Below are positions 52,896 through 61,441 of a stretch of 64,000 nt of DNA, piece by piece; positions within the stretch are counted from its first letter, which is position 1; each line of letters starts with the position of its first letter. A program made the position numbers and the translations under genes. Under the pieces are notes generated by a model. The model had not been told where the DNA came from. It saw only the letters and a program-made list of their open reading frames with translations, and did not search any database. This stretch comes from an uncultured Flavobacterium sp. (GTDB lineage: Bacteria > Bacteroidota > Bacteroidia > Flavobacteriales > Flavobacteriaceae), in NCBI RefSeq assembly GCF_946479975.1, contig NZ_CAMLIX010000001.1, positions 1 to 64,000 of the forward strand, written 5' to 3'.

Positions 52896-53623
52896 GAAAT
52901 GTAATCCTATTTAGTTTTCTGTTTCTAAGTTTGAGCTTATGGAGTCAGAATTTGTGCAGAACTAAAATTCTGGCAAAAGAGGAATTACATAAGAAAAATG
53001 AACTTGAAAAATATTTGAAATATGATTTTTCTAGCTTATGGAATAAATCAGATAATAGTTTGGTTTATGGCGTTATTGGAGACAATTACGAGAGAATATT
53101 AATCAAGTTTATTTCGATTAAGAGAAGTTAAGAGAAAAGAAACGAGTATTTAGTTTCGGGTAAATCTTTAGTCAAATCAAATAACTGCAATTTTAAAGGT
53201 AAAATAACGATTCTAGAAATTAATGAAGTTATAAAACCAAAATTTGGCATTGATGACGAGTATAAAAATGCCGGAATAAAAAAGCAGGGTTTGCTAACTG
53301 CTGTTTATGAGTTTATTGAAGACGATAAACAAAAAGGTTCTGGCAAGTTTTCAGGAAAACTACAATCACTTTGGTATCTGGATAAAAACGATTTGATGCA
53401 GTACAATGATATAGAAATTCATTCAGATAAATATTTTAATAATGCGTTTACTGGAATTTGGAAGTCGAATAATTCTGGAAAGGAGAAAATTTGTAATTGG
53501 GGCGATTATAGAGTTCCAAATGTAAATTGCGATTTTGACATCGGAGTCGGTGAATTAAGTGTTTCCGAGAAATATCAAAAAAACGGATGGTGGATTAAAC
53601 CAAAATTAAATTGGTGGTTATAA
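52892..53623 (+). pseudogene. exported protein gene interrupted by an in-frame stop
   Basis: A TTG at 52892 opens a frame with a signal peptide (VILFSFLFLSLSLWSQ) and runs to TAA at 53129-53131. The same frame continues open to 53623 with convincing protein sequence (KKQGLLTAVYEFIEDDKQKG, LQSLWYLDKNDLMQYNDIEI, KYQKNGWWIKPKLNWWL). One nonsense codon therefore splits one gene of about 240 codons; the usual ATG start is also missing. Family not recognised. The product would be periplasmic. A sequencing error at 53129-53131 is possible. Confidence 0.7.
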
Positions 53624-53625
53624 AA

Positions 53626-53655
53626 AAGGCAGGATTTATAATTAAATACTGCCTT
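53626..53655. terminator. terminator-like hairpin between converging genes
   Basis: AAGGCAG (53626-53632) pairs with CTGCCTT (53649-53655), flanked by A-run on one side and TATTTTT on the other, so it could serve both strands. Confidence 0.55.
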
Positions 53656-53663
53656 CTGTATTT

Positions 53664-54185
53664 TTACCAAAGTTCTGCAACTTCGCTCTTAATGAAACCT
53701 AATGCAGCATTACTTGGAGATTGTTTCTCTAGTAAATCATGTAAAATAACTTCACGTAATTTATCTGCATTATCGACTTTATCACTCATTGCAGCTTTGC
53801 GAATCATTTGTATTGTAGCATTTTTTGCAGTTGTAATGATCGTCCAGCATTCGTCTGACATGTAAATCTGCTGTGTTAAATTGTGTTCGAATTCTTGTTC
53901 GATTTGTTCGATTACAAAATTTTCGTAGTCGTGTTTGTTTTGTGAAATTGGCGAAACTCTAATTAAAAGTTTCGTCAAATTAATACGCTCTAAAAACAAT
54001 GCCATACGTTCGTAAGCTTGTAAACGAATTGGAAGAGATTCCTTGTGAGCTTGTTTGTTTAATAGAAAAGCACGCTTTCTATCATTGTTTTTAATATGAA
54101 GTTCGAAAAAACGATACGCAACAACTCCTGTTACTAAAGCAGGTAAAGTGTAGCTGGCAAGTTCTATTATTTTGTTAAAATCCAT
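53664..54185 (-). CDS. membrane-anchored hypothetical protein
   Basis: 173 aa from ATG 54185 (upstream codons are AT-rich and atypical). One N-terminal TM segment (LPALVTGVVAYRFFELHI) and a cytosolic helical domain with RLQAYERMALFLERINLTKL, NLTQQIYMSDECWTIITTAK and C-terminal ALGFIKSEVAELW. The same plan (TM, then RLQAYERMxLFLERI) is a conserved Bacteroidota family of unknown function. Divergent from the TSUP transporter gene. Confidence 0.75.
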   Translation of the reverse strand: MDFNKIIELASYTLPALVTGVVAYRFFELHIKNNDRKRAFLLNKQAHKESLPIRLQAYERMALFLERINLTKLLIRVSPISQNKHDYENFVIEQIEQEFEHNLTQQIYMSDECWTIITTAKNATIQMIRKAAMSDKVDNADKLREVILHDLLEKQSPSNAALGFIKSEVAELW

Positions 54186-54309
54186 TTGAATAATTTTTAA
54201 GCAAAAATATACTTTTTGACGAAAAATCCACTTTAAATTTATGCTAATAAACAAAAAGGAAGCTGTACTTTTGCTATTTGGTTTTTACTGCGATTGAAAT
54301 ACATTTTTA

Positions 54310-55077
54310 ATGGACTTATACATAATACTTTTACTTTGTTTAGCGGCTTTTGCTGCAGGTTTTATTGATGCAATTGTTGGTGGCGGCGGGTTAATTCAAA
54401 CTCCAATGGGATTAATTTTACTGCCTAATCTTCCTGTTTCTACAGTTGTTGGGTCTTTAAAAATTCCAGCTTTTACAGGAACGGCTTTTGCAGCGTTTCA
54501 ATATCTAAAAAAAGTTGTTATTCAGTGGAAATTGCTGCTGATTATGATGTGTCTGGCAGTTCCTTCTGCATTTTTAGGTTCTACAATTTTAACGATGGTG
54601 AGCAATGATTTTATGAAACCGCTTTTGTTGGTGGTTTTATCTTTGTTGTTTATTTATACTTATGCAAAGAAAAACTTTGGACAGCATGTTGCTAAAGATC
54701 ATTCGGCTACAACTCAAATAATTTATGCGGTTGTAATTAGTATAATTATAGGTTTTTACGACGGTTTTATTGGTCCAGGAACAGGGAGTTTTTTTGTAGT
54801 TGCTTTTATTGCGCTTTTAGGTTTTGATTTTCTTCACGCTTCTGCGAATGCCAAAATGGTAAACTTGGCGACCAATTTTGGTTCAATTTGTTTGTTTATG
54901 ATTAAAGGGAAAATCATTTGGACAATAGCAATTCCGATGGCAGTCAGCAACGGATTAGGCGGTTGGATTGGTGCTAAACTGGCAATCAATAAAGGAAATG
55001 GTTTTATTCGTATTTTCTTTTTGATAGTGGTTGTTGGGACTTTGATCCGATTTGCATATGATGTGTTTTTTAAATAA
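54310..55077 (+). CDS. TSUP family transporter (TauE/SafE)
   Basis: 255 aa, 7-8 TM segments. Signature AAGFIDAIVGGGGLIQTP (about 12-29) and second repeat GFYDGFIGPGTGSFF, the two inverted repeats of sulfite/anion TSUP exporters. Probably moves sulfonates, sulfite or another small anion across the inner membrane. Single gene. Confidence 0.92.
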   Translation: MDLYIILLLCLAAFAAGFIDAIVGGGGLIQTPMGLILLPNLPVSTVVGSLKIPAFTGTAFAAFQYLKKVVIQWKLLLIMMCLAVPSAFLGSTILTMVSNDFMKPLLLVVLSLLFIYTYAKKNFGQHVAKDHSATTQIIYAVVISIIIGFYDGFIGPGTGSFFVVAFIALLGFDFLHASANAKMVNLATNFGSICLFMIKGKIIWTIAIPMAVSNGLGGWIGAKLAINKGNGFIRIFFLIVVVGTLIRFAYDVFFK

Positions 55078-55177
55078 GTTTCTGAGTTTCTGAGATGCTA
55101 AGGTGCTAAGTTTTTGGAATTTTATTCGAGGCTTCGGGAATAAGTTTTTTTTGATTTATAAATTAATTATTATAATA

Positions 55178-55333
55178 ATGGATGAAGTTGTGGATATTGT
55201 TGAAGACATGAATGTATTTTCTAAAGAAGATTTGGATCAAGCTTTAGAAAAAAGTGAAGAGGATATAAAAGCTAAAAGACTTGTTTCATTTTCAGATTTT
55301 AAAGAAAAATTAAAAAATAAATACAATATTTAA
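55178..55333 (+). CDS. small antitoxin-like protein without toxin partner
   Basis: 51 aa from ATG 55178. The C-terminal LDQALEKSEEDIKAKRLVSF then SDFKEKLKNKYNI resembles the toxin-binding tail of Phd/RelB-type antitoxins, but there is no N-terminal DNA-binding strand and no toxin gene follows in the 460-bp spacer. May be an orphan antitoxin remnant or a separate family. Confidence 0.45.
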   Translation: MDEVVDIVEDMNVFSKEDLDQALEKSEEDIKAKRLVSFSDFKEKLKNKYNI

Positions 55334-55457
55334 AATTTAAGCGTTGGATGAAATTAACCAATTTTAATTTTATATAAACGATTATAATTTTCTTATCATT
55401 CCAATATTCTTTAGCGGCGTACCACATTGCGTCTAACGTATTGAGGATATTCGTTGC

Positions 55458-55483
55458 GTAGACGCACTGCAGTGCGCCTCTAC
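55458..55483. repeat. solitary REP hairpin related to the RAYT repeats
   Basis: GTAGACGCACTGCAGTGCGCC then TCTAC, with a GACGCACTGCAGTGCGCC palindromic core. Same core as the inner repeats of the RAYT gene at 49.1-49.6 kb. Confidence 0.8.
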
Positions 55484-55577
55484 GGATATACCTTTGTGTA
55501 GAATTAATTTTAACTCAATTTTACCCAACAGGTTATTTTAAAAAAAAATATTTAAAGAAAGCCAATTGTTTGAATTT

Positions 55578-55637
55578 AGCCCCGATAGAGGCGGTATCCT
55601 CGAAGTGAAACGGAGAGATAAAGCCGAAAGCGGGAAA
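55578..55637 (+). ncRNA. GA-rich structured hairpin element
   Basis: AGCCCCGATAGAGGCGG (55578-55594) pairs with AAAGCCGAAAGCGGG (55620-55634) through CCCG/CGGG and GGC/GCC helices separated by GATAGA opposite GAAA, closed by ATCCTC/GAGAGAT. Tandem GA-type internal loops and this phrase recur, in my memory, in flavobacterial spacers; it may correspond to a described RNA motif (Flavo-1 is one candidate), which I could not check. Strand is uncertain. Confidence 0.45.
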
Positions 55638-55769
55638 CCATACCTAATAAAATGCCTTTTGTTTAGCTTCAAAAAAAGAAACATAGTATCTCAGAATCTC
55701 AGCCACTCAGAAAAAAACTTTGCCTCTTAGAACCTTAGCAACTTAGTAGCTTATTAAATCTATAATTCT

Positions 55770-55777
55770 TATTTTTG
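55770..55777 (+). promoter_or_regulatory. -7 promoter box of the UvrD/PcrA gene
   Basis: TATTTTTG (TAnnTTTG), 19 nt before the ATG at 55797. AAAAGGAG at 55781-55788 is one of the few purine-rich, Shine-Dalgarno-like stretches in the window. Confidence 0.5.
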
Positions 55778-55796
55778 CATAAAAGGAGAAAATTAC

Positions 55797-58133
55797 ATGC
55801 AGAAATATATTGACCAGCTAAATGAAGCGCAGAGAGCGCCTGTTTTAAAGAAAGACGGGCCAATGATTATCATTGCTGGTGCAGGTTCGGGAAAAACTCG
55901 TGTTTTAACGATTAGAATTGCTTATTTGATGGCTCAAGGTGTTGATGCCTTTAATATTTTGTCGCTGACTTTTACCAATAAAGCGGCGAGAGAAATGAAG
56001 CACAGGATTTCGGATATTGTGGGAGCGAGTGAAGCAAAAAATCTTTGGATGGGAACTTTTCACTCGATCTTTGCCCGTATTCTTAGAGCAGAATCGGATC
56101 ATTTGGGCTATCCTTCCAATTTTACTATTTACGATTCTCAGGATTCGGCTAGATTGATTTCTTCTATTATTAAAGAAATGCAGCTGGATCGTGATATCTA
56201 CAAACCTAAACAGATTTTAGGTCGTATATCTAGTTATAAAAACAGTTTGATTACAGTCAAAGCGTATTTTAACAATCCAGAATTGGTTGAAGCCGACGCA
56301 ATGGCAAAGAGACCAAGATTGGGAGAAATTTATCAGCAGTATGTAGAGCGTTGTTTTAAAGCCGGCGCAATGGATTTTGATGATTTATTGTTGAAAACCA
56401 ACGAATTACTGACTCGTTTTCCTGAGGTTTTGGCTAAATACCAAAACCGTTTTAGATATATTTTGGTTGATGAGTACCAAGATACAAATCACTCTCAGTA
56501 TTTGATTGTTAGGGCTTTATCAGATAAATTTCAGAATATTTGTGTGGTTGGTGATGATGCGCAGAGTATTTATGCTTTCCGTGGAGCGAATATAAATAAT
56601 ATTTTGAATTTCCAGAAAGATTATGAGGGTGTAATTATGTTTCGTTTGGAGCAGAATTATCGTTCGACCCGAAATATTGTGGAAGCCGCAAATACGGTTA
56701 TGGAGCATAATAAAACCAAATTGGATAAAGTGGTTTGGACTGCAAATGATTTTGGACCGAAAATTAAAGTCCACAGAAGTTTGACCGATGCTGAAGAAGG
56801 ACGTTTTGTGGCGAGTACGATTTTTGAGCAGAAAATGCAGAATCAGCTTCATAATGGATCTTTTGCGATTTTGTATAGAACGAATGCGCAATCGCGTGCG
56901 ATGGAAGATGCGTTGAGAAAGCGTGATATTCCGTATAGGATTTATGGTGGTTTGTCTTTTTACCAACGTAAAGAAATTAAAGACGTTTTATGCTATCTGC
57001 GTTTGGTTCTGAATCCGAAAGATGAAGAAGCTTTGATTCGTGTTATTAATTATCCAGCGCGTGGAATTGGCGATACAACGGTAGAAAAGTTGACGATTGC
57101 AGCAAATCACTACAAACGATCGATTTGGGAAGTAATGGTGAATATTGATAAAATCGATTTAAAACTAAATGCTGGAACGAAGAACAAATTGAAAGATTTT
57201 GTTACGATGATTCAGAGTTTTCAGGTTATCGATCAAAATCAGGATGCTTTTTATATTACAGATCACGTTGCAAAGAAAACGGGTTTGGTTCAGGAATTGA
57301 AGAAAGATGCGACTCCAGAAGGAATGGCTAAAATTCAGAATATCGAAGAACTTTTAAACGGTATTAAAGATTTTACCGAAGGACAGAGAGAAATTGACGG
57401 AGCTAGAGGTGCACTTTCTGAATTTATGGAAGATGTAGCTCTGGCAACAGATTTAGATAAAGATACTAATGATGATGATCGTGTGGCGTTAATGACAATT
57501 CACTTAGCAAAAGGACTTGAGTTTCCTCATGTTTTTGTGGTTGGTATGGAAGAAGATTTGTTTCCGAGTGCGATGAGTATGAGTACAAGAAGCGAGCTGG
57601 AAGAAGAACGTCGTTTGTTTTATGTGGCGCTTACTCGTGCAGAACATCAGGCGTATTTGACGTATGCGCAGTCTCGTTACCGCTGGGGTAAATTGACTGA
57701 TAGTGAACCATCGCGTTTTATTGAAGAAATTGATGGACAGTTTTTGGAATATCTAACTCCAGCAGAAACAAACTATCGTTATAAATCGCCAATTGACGGT
57801 GATATTTTTGGTGATGTCGATAAATCGAAATTACGACTGTCAAAACCAGTTGGTGGAACGCCTCCAAAACATGTTACAGATAATAATCCGAAGCCGGATC
57901 TTAATATTAGAAAACTGAAACCCGTTGCGGGAACAAACCCAAATGCAGGTGCGCCAAATTTATTTGACAGCAAATTGACTGTTGGAAATGTGGTTATGCA
58001 CGAACGTTTTGGAAAAGGAGAAGTTATAAATCTTGAAGGCGTTGGAGCCGATAGAAAAGCAGAAATTAAATTTGAAGTTGGCGGAATCAAGAAATTACTC
58101 TTAAGATTTGCCAAACTTGATGTTGTAGGGTAG
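55797..58133 (+). CDS. UvrD/PcrA-type ATP-dependent DNA helicase
   Basis: 778 aa. Helicase motifs: Q-motif LNEAQRAPV, motif I AGAGSGKTRVL (27-37), Ia LTFTNKAAREMK, II ILVDEYQDTNHSQY, III GDDAQSIYAFRGA, IV QNYRSTRNIV, V TIHLAKGLEFPHVFVVG, VI RRLFYVALTRAEHQ. The C-terminal tail carries the Tudor-like VMHERFGKGEVINLEG of PcrA that contacts RNA polymerase. Housekeeping repair and transcription-coupled role. Confidence 0.95.
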   Translation: MQKYIDQLNEAQRAPVLKKDGPMIIIAGAGSGKTRVLTIRIAYLMAQGVDAFNILSLTFTNKAAREMKHRISDIVGASEAKNLWMGTFHSIFARILRAESDHLGYPSNFTIYDSQDSARLISSIIKEMQLDRDIYKPKQILGRISSYKNSLITVKAYFNNPELVEADAMAKRPRLGEIYQQYVERCFKAGAMDFDDLLLKTNELLTRFPEVLAKYQNRFRYILVDEYQDTNHSQYLIVRALSDKFQNICVVGDDAQSIYAFRGANINNILNFQKDYEGVIMFRLEQNYRSTRNIVEAANTVMEHNKTKLDKVVWTANDFGPKIKVHRSLTDAEEGRFVASTIFEQKMQNQLHNGSFAILYRTNAQSRAMEDALRKRDIPYRIYGGLSFYQRKEIKDVLCYLRLVLNPKDEEALIRVINYPARGIGDTTVEKLTIAANHYKRSIWEVMVNIDKIDLKLNAGTKNKLKDFVTMIQSFQVIDQNQDAFYITDHVAKKTGLVQELKKDATPEGMAKIQNIEELLNGIKDFTEGQREIDGARGALSEFMEDVALATDLDKDTNDDDRVALMTIHLAKGLEFPHVFVVGMEEDLFPSAMSMSTRSELEEERRLFYVALTRAEHQAYLTYAQSRYRWGKLTDSEPSRFIEEIDGQFLEYLTPAETNYRYKSPIDGDIFGDVDKSKLRLSKPVGGTPPKHVTDNNPKPDLNIRKLKPVAGTNPNAGAPNLFDSKLTVGNVVMHERFGKGEVINLEGVGADRKAEIKFEVGGIKKLLLRFAKLDVVG

Positions 58134-58234
58134 AAGTAATGCTTTCATTTTTACACAATAAAAATGAAACAAGAGAATTGAAAAGTGTAATACTTTTAAC
58201 CTGAAACCAAAGTAACTTTAAACAAAAAAACAAA

Positions 58235-58855
58235 ATGGCCGAATTTATAAAAATATATCCAGATAAACCTAGTGAAGCTGCGATCGCAAAAGTGGTTAAA
58301 GTGCTTCAGAATGGTGGTTTGGTAATTTATCCAACAGATACTGTTTACGGTTTGGGTTGTGATATTACCAATTCTAGAGCTTTAGAAAAAATTGCAAAGA
58401 TTAAAGGCGTGAAACTTGAAAAAGCAAATTTCTCGTTTATTTGCCACGACCTTAGTAATCTTTCAGATTATGTCCGTCAGATCGATACTTCAACTTTTAA
58501 GATTTTGAAGAGAGCTTTGCCGGGACCTTATACATTTATTTTACCAGGAAATAATAATCTTCCGAAAGAGTTTAAAAAGAAAACTACGGTTGGTATTCGT
58601 GTTCCTGATAATAATATTATTTTAGAAATTGTTCGTCAGTTAGGAAATCCAGTTGTTTCAACTTCTATTCGTGATGAAGATGATGTAATTGAATATACTA
58701 CAGATCCAGAATTAATTTTTGAAAAGTGGCAGCACCTTGTTGACCTAGTTATTGACGGAGGTTATGGAGATAATGTTGGTTCTACAGTTATTGATTTGTC
58801 TGAGCATGAACCTGTAGTTGTAAGAGAAGGAAAAGGTGATGTTGATATTTTGTAA
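58235..58855 (+). CDS. YciO/Sua5/YrdC family protein (threonylcarbamoyl-AMP synthase-like)
   Basis: 206 aa. Opening LQNGGLVIYPTDTVYGLGCD (binding pocket), KIKGVKLEKANFSFICHDLS, PGPYTFILPG and VGIRVPDN are the YrdC fold signatures. The KIKG-VKLEKANFS form with the F-S-F-I-C line matches YciO-like members more than TsaC, so tRNA t6A synthesis is possible rather than certain. A perfect terminator follows. Confidence 0.9.
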   Translation: MAEFIKIYPDKPSEAAIAKVVKVLQNGGLVIYPTDTVYGLGCDITNSRALEKIAKIKGVKLEKANFSFICHDLSNLSDYVRQIDTSTFKILKRALPGPYTFILPGNNNLPKEFKKKTTVGIRVPDNNIILEIVRQLGNPVVSTSIRDEDDVIEYTTDPELIFEKWQHLVDLVIDGGYGDNVGSTVIDLSEHEPVVVREGKGDVDIL

Positions 58856-58957
58856 ATAAATACTTTAATTGTGTAAACTTATAAAAATAATGCCTAACTT
58901 TATTATTAGTTAAAATTTAGTTAGTTATTAAAATACTGTTATTCTTTTTAGAATACA

Positions 58958-58985
58958 AAAAAGCAGGTCAATTGACCTGCTTTTT
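58958..58985. terminator. bidirectional terminator
   Basis: A 28-bp perfect palindrome: AAAAA, then GCAGGTCAATTGACCTGC, then TTTTT. It serves the YciO-like gene on the plus strand and the OmpA-family gene on the minus strand. Confidence 0.92.
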
Positions 58986-59013
58986 CTGTTTTTATAAAAT
59001 AAGAAAACAAGAA

Positions 59014-59847
59014 TTATTTAGCTTGTTTTTTCATTTCTTTTTCAATCATATCATAAAATTGATCGATTTTTGGCATAACTACGATACGAGTTCTTCTGTT
59101 ACGAGATTTGTTCTCAGGAGAATCGTTTGCAACTAATGGTACATAAGAACTTCTACCTGCAGCAATTAATTTAGCTGGGTTAACACCAAGATCGTTTGTT
59201 AATACACGAACGATTGAAGTAGAACGTTTAACACTTAAATCCCAGTTGTCTAACAGAACTCCGTTGCTTTTGTAAGGAACATCATCAGTGTGACCTTCAA
59301 CCATACATTCGAAATCTGGTTTGTCATTTACAACTTTAGCAACTTTAGCCAAAACAGATTTAGCTTTATCACTTACGTCGTAGCTTCCGCTTTTGAATAA
59401 TAATTTATCAGCGATAGAGATAAATACAACTCCTTTTTCAACATTGATTTCGATGTCTGGATCGTTGATTCCAACTGCTCCTTTCAAGCTTGTAACTAAT
59501 GCTAGAGTAACACTGTCTTTTTTAGTTAAAGCATCTTGAAGTCTAGAGATTTTTAAATCTTTTTCTTTTAAGCTTTCAAGAGATTTTTCAAGATTTTCAG
59601 CACCTTTAGTAGTCAAGATAGTCATATCTTTTGAAGTGTTGATTAAATCTTGATTATGTTGTTTGTAGCTTTCAGCAGTAGCAGCTAATCCAGCTTTTTC
59701 TTCTAAGCACGAGTTTAATTTTACAGTACAAGAGTTTAACAAATCTTGAGTTTCTTTGTTCTTAGCTTCTAACTCTGCATATTTCTTTTTAGAAACACAT
59801 GATGTTAGGGCCATTAATACTGATAGTGCGATAACTATTTTTCTCAT
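59014..59847 (-). CDS. OmpA-family lipoprotein with peptidoglycan-binding domain
   Basis: 277 aa. Lipoprotein signal IVIALSVLMALTSCVSKKKY (Cys about 17), a coiled coil (LEAKNKETQDLLNSC to LKEKDLKISRLQ, about 27-105) and a C-terminal OmpA-like domain (about 140-260): LLFKSGSYDVSDKAKSVL, VEGHTDDVPYKSN, LSVKRSTSIVRVL and AAGRSSYVPL ... NRRTRIVV. Anchors the outer membrane to the cell wall. 32 bp downstream of the GT2 gene; a TAAATTTG box (59882-59875, minus strand) may give it its own promoter. Confidence 0.93.
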   Translation of the reverse strand: MRKIVIALSVLMALTSCVSKKKYAELEAKNKETQDLLNSCTVKLNSCLEEKAGLAATAESYKQHNQDLINTSKDMTILTTKGAENLEKSLESLKEKDLKISRLQDALTKKDSVTLALVTSLKGAVGINDPDIEINVEKGVVFISIADKLLFKSGSYDVSDKAKSVLAKVAKVVNDKPDFECMVEGHTDDVPYKSNGVLLDNWDLSVKRSTSIVRVLTNDLGVNPAKLIAAGRSSYVPLVANDSPENKSRNRRTRIVVMPKIDQFYDMIEKEMKKQAK

Positions 59848-59879
59848 AAATTTAATTTTAATTAGACTTGATTACAAAT

Positions 59880-60899
59880 TTAGTTTTTAATATTTTGAAT
59901 ACTGTTAAAGATTTCTTTAAATAAAGTCATTTTTCTTATGTAGTAAAGAAAAACGATGCTTTTTACCATATAGTATTGCTGAATCTGAAATTCTTTTCGT
60001 TTACCGAGATATTTTAAAGATAAGCAATAAAATGAAAAATGCGCCTTTAAAATGGCAAAAGTATGGCCGAATTTTCCTTGTGTAAGAAAACGGATACCAG
60101 CAATTCCGTCTAAAATCATACGGAAGAAAATTACCCAAAATAGTCCTCTTTTTGGTAGATTTTTGACAAGCATTAACAATGAATTTCTAAAATTCAAGTA
60201 TGTTTTTTTGGGATTACCTTGTTGCAATGTAGCTCCTCCAACATGATAAACTACAGACTGATAATTGTACTTAATAATATGGCCTTCGTTTGAAGCACGC
60301 CAGCATAAATCAATTTCTTCTTGATGTGCAAAGAAGCTTTCGTCAAAACCTCCAAGCTCGTGAAAAACATTTTTTCTAATGAAGAAACAAGCTCCAGAAG
60401 CCCAGAATAATTCGCAATTATTATCGTATTGTCCGTTGTCTTTTTCTAATGTTTCGAATATTCTTCCTCTGCAAAATGGGAATCCGTATTTATCAATAAA
60501 ACCTCCGGCTGCGCCCGCATATTCAAAATAGGCTTTGTTTTTAAAATCGAGAATTTTAGGCTGAATAATTGCGGTTTGTCTTTCATTTTCAAAAGTTTCA
60601 ATTATTGGTTTTAGCCAATTCTCGGTCACTTCAATATCAGAATTTACTAATGCGTAAATTTCTGCATCTATATGTTTCAGAGCATCATTATAGCCTTTTG
60701 CAAAGCCATGATTGCCTGAGTTTTTTACAATTTTGACTGTAGGGAAATTTTGTAGAATAAACTCAACAGAATTATCTGTAGAATCGTTATCTGCAACATA
60801 AATCGTCGCGCCTTCTGAAAACTGAATAACAGAAGGTAAAAATTGCTCAAGCAATTTCACTCCGTTCCAATTTAAAATTACAACTGCTATCTTATCCAA
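59880..60899 (-). CDS. family 2 glycosyltransferase
   Basis: 339 aa. GT-A fold: AVVILNWNGVKLLEQFLPSV, YVADNDSTDNSVEF, DXD-like VNSDIEVT (about 88), then GGFDESFFAHQEEIDLCWRA (acid/base ED-type motif). A C-terminal amphipathic/TM-like region (LFWVIFFRMILDGIAGI). Rhamnosyl/sugar transferases of this kind act on surface polysaccharide. Preceded by the HsdR_N-domain gene, 20 bp apart. Confidence 0.92.
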   Translation of the reverse strand: MDKIAVVILNWNGVKLLEQFLPSVIQFSEGATIYVADNDSTDNSVEFILQNFPTVKIVKNSGNHGFAKGYNDALKHIDAEIYALVNSDIEVTENWLKPIIETFENERQTAIIQPKILDFKNKAYFEYAGAAGGFIDKYGFPFCRGRIFETLEKDNGQYDNNCELFWASGACFFIRKNVFHELGGFDESFFAHQEEIDLCWRASNEGHIIKYNYQSVVYHVGGATLQQGNPKKTYLNFRNSLLMLVKNLPKRGLFWVIFFRMILDGIAGIRFLTQGKFGHTFAILKAHFSFYCLSLKYLGKRKEFQIQQYYMVKSIVFLYYIRKMTLFKEIFNSIQNIKN

Positions 60900-60918
60900 A
60901 AGTATTTATTATTTGTTT

Positions 60919-61371
60919 TTAGTGGTTTTCTTTATAATCAGGCAGGTTTCTCAAAAACTCATATTTTTCGTTTTCAAAATCCATTTGACAATAAAAATGG
61001 TTTAGTCCGTTTGTGACATTCAAAAACCGTGCCTGCATTGTCATATTATAACGTGCGATTTGGTCAAAAGTTGCCTGCGAGATTCTAACTTCTGGTGCTT
61101 TACATTCTACCAATATATGTATAGTACCGTCTGAATTAAATACAACTACATCGTACCGTTTTCGTAATCCGTTGACAGTTAAAACTTTTTCAACGTTTAT
61201 TAATGATTTCGGATACTTTTTTTCATGCATTAAATAATGGACAACGTGCTGGCGAACCCATTCTTCTGGTGTGAGAATTATAAATTTTTTCCTGATTTCA
61301 TCAAAAATAGACACTTTATTTTCGCTATTTTTGAATCGGAAAGTGTAAGCAGGGAAATTAAGTTTAAGCAT
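60919..61371 (-). CDS. HsdR N-terminal (type I restriction R-subunit) nuclease-domain protein
   Basis: 150 aa from ATG 61371 (an upstream in-frame ATG adds 11 residues). PD-(D/E)xK-like core: KRYDVVVFNSDGTIHILVEC (D then E-x-K: VECKAPEV), with LTPEEWVRQHVVHYLMHEKKY before it, the HSDR_N_2 pattern. It is a stand-alone domain with no HsdM/HsdS partner; in Bacteroidota it is a conserved neighbour of holA and is likely a housekeeping nuclease. Confidence 0.88.
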   Translation of the reverse strand: MLKLNFPAYTFRFKNSENKVSIFDEIRKKFIILTPEEWVRQHVVHYLMHEKKYPKSLINVEKVLTVNGLRKRYDVVVFNSDGTIHILVECKAPEVRISQATFDQIARYNMTMQARFLNVTNGLNHFYCQMDFENEKYEFLRNLPDYKENH

Positions 61372-61441
61372 AAAGCAAAAATATAAAATAGTTTTAGGAT
61401 TCAAGACAACTTGAAACTTTAAACTTGAAACAAAATATTTA

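Larger units (their letters stand above)
55334..55796. other. repeat-rich spacer upstream of the UvrD/PcrA gene
   Basis: 460 bp with no gene. Contains a REP hairpin (55458-55483), a GA-rich structured hairpin (55578-55637), a TCTCAGAATCTCAGCCACTC / CTTAGAACCTTAGCAACTTA repeat patch (55681-55752) and a TATTTTTG promoter box (55770-55777). Confidence 0.7.

Noticed and set aside
58143..58169. TTTCATTTTTA/TAAAAATGAAA hairpin after the UvrD/PcrA gene
   Set aside because: All-AT stem without a U-run; too weak to call as a terminator.
60919..61371. Type I restriction system
   Set aside because: Only a stand-alone HsdR_N-like domain is present, with core genes on both sides and no methyltransferase or specificity subunit.
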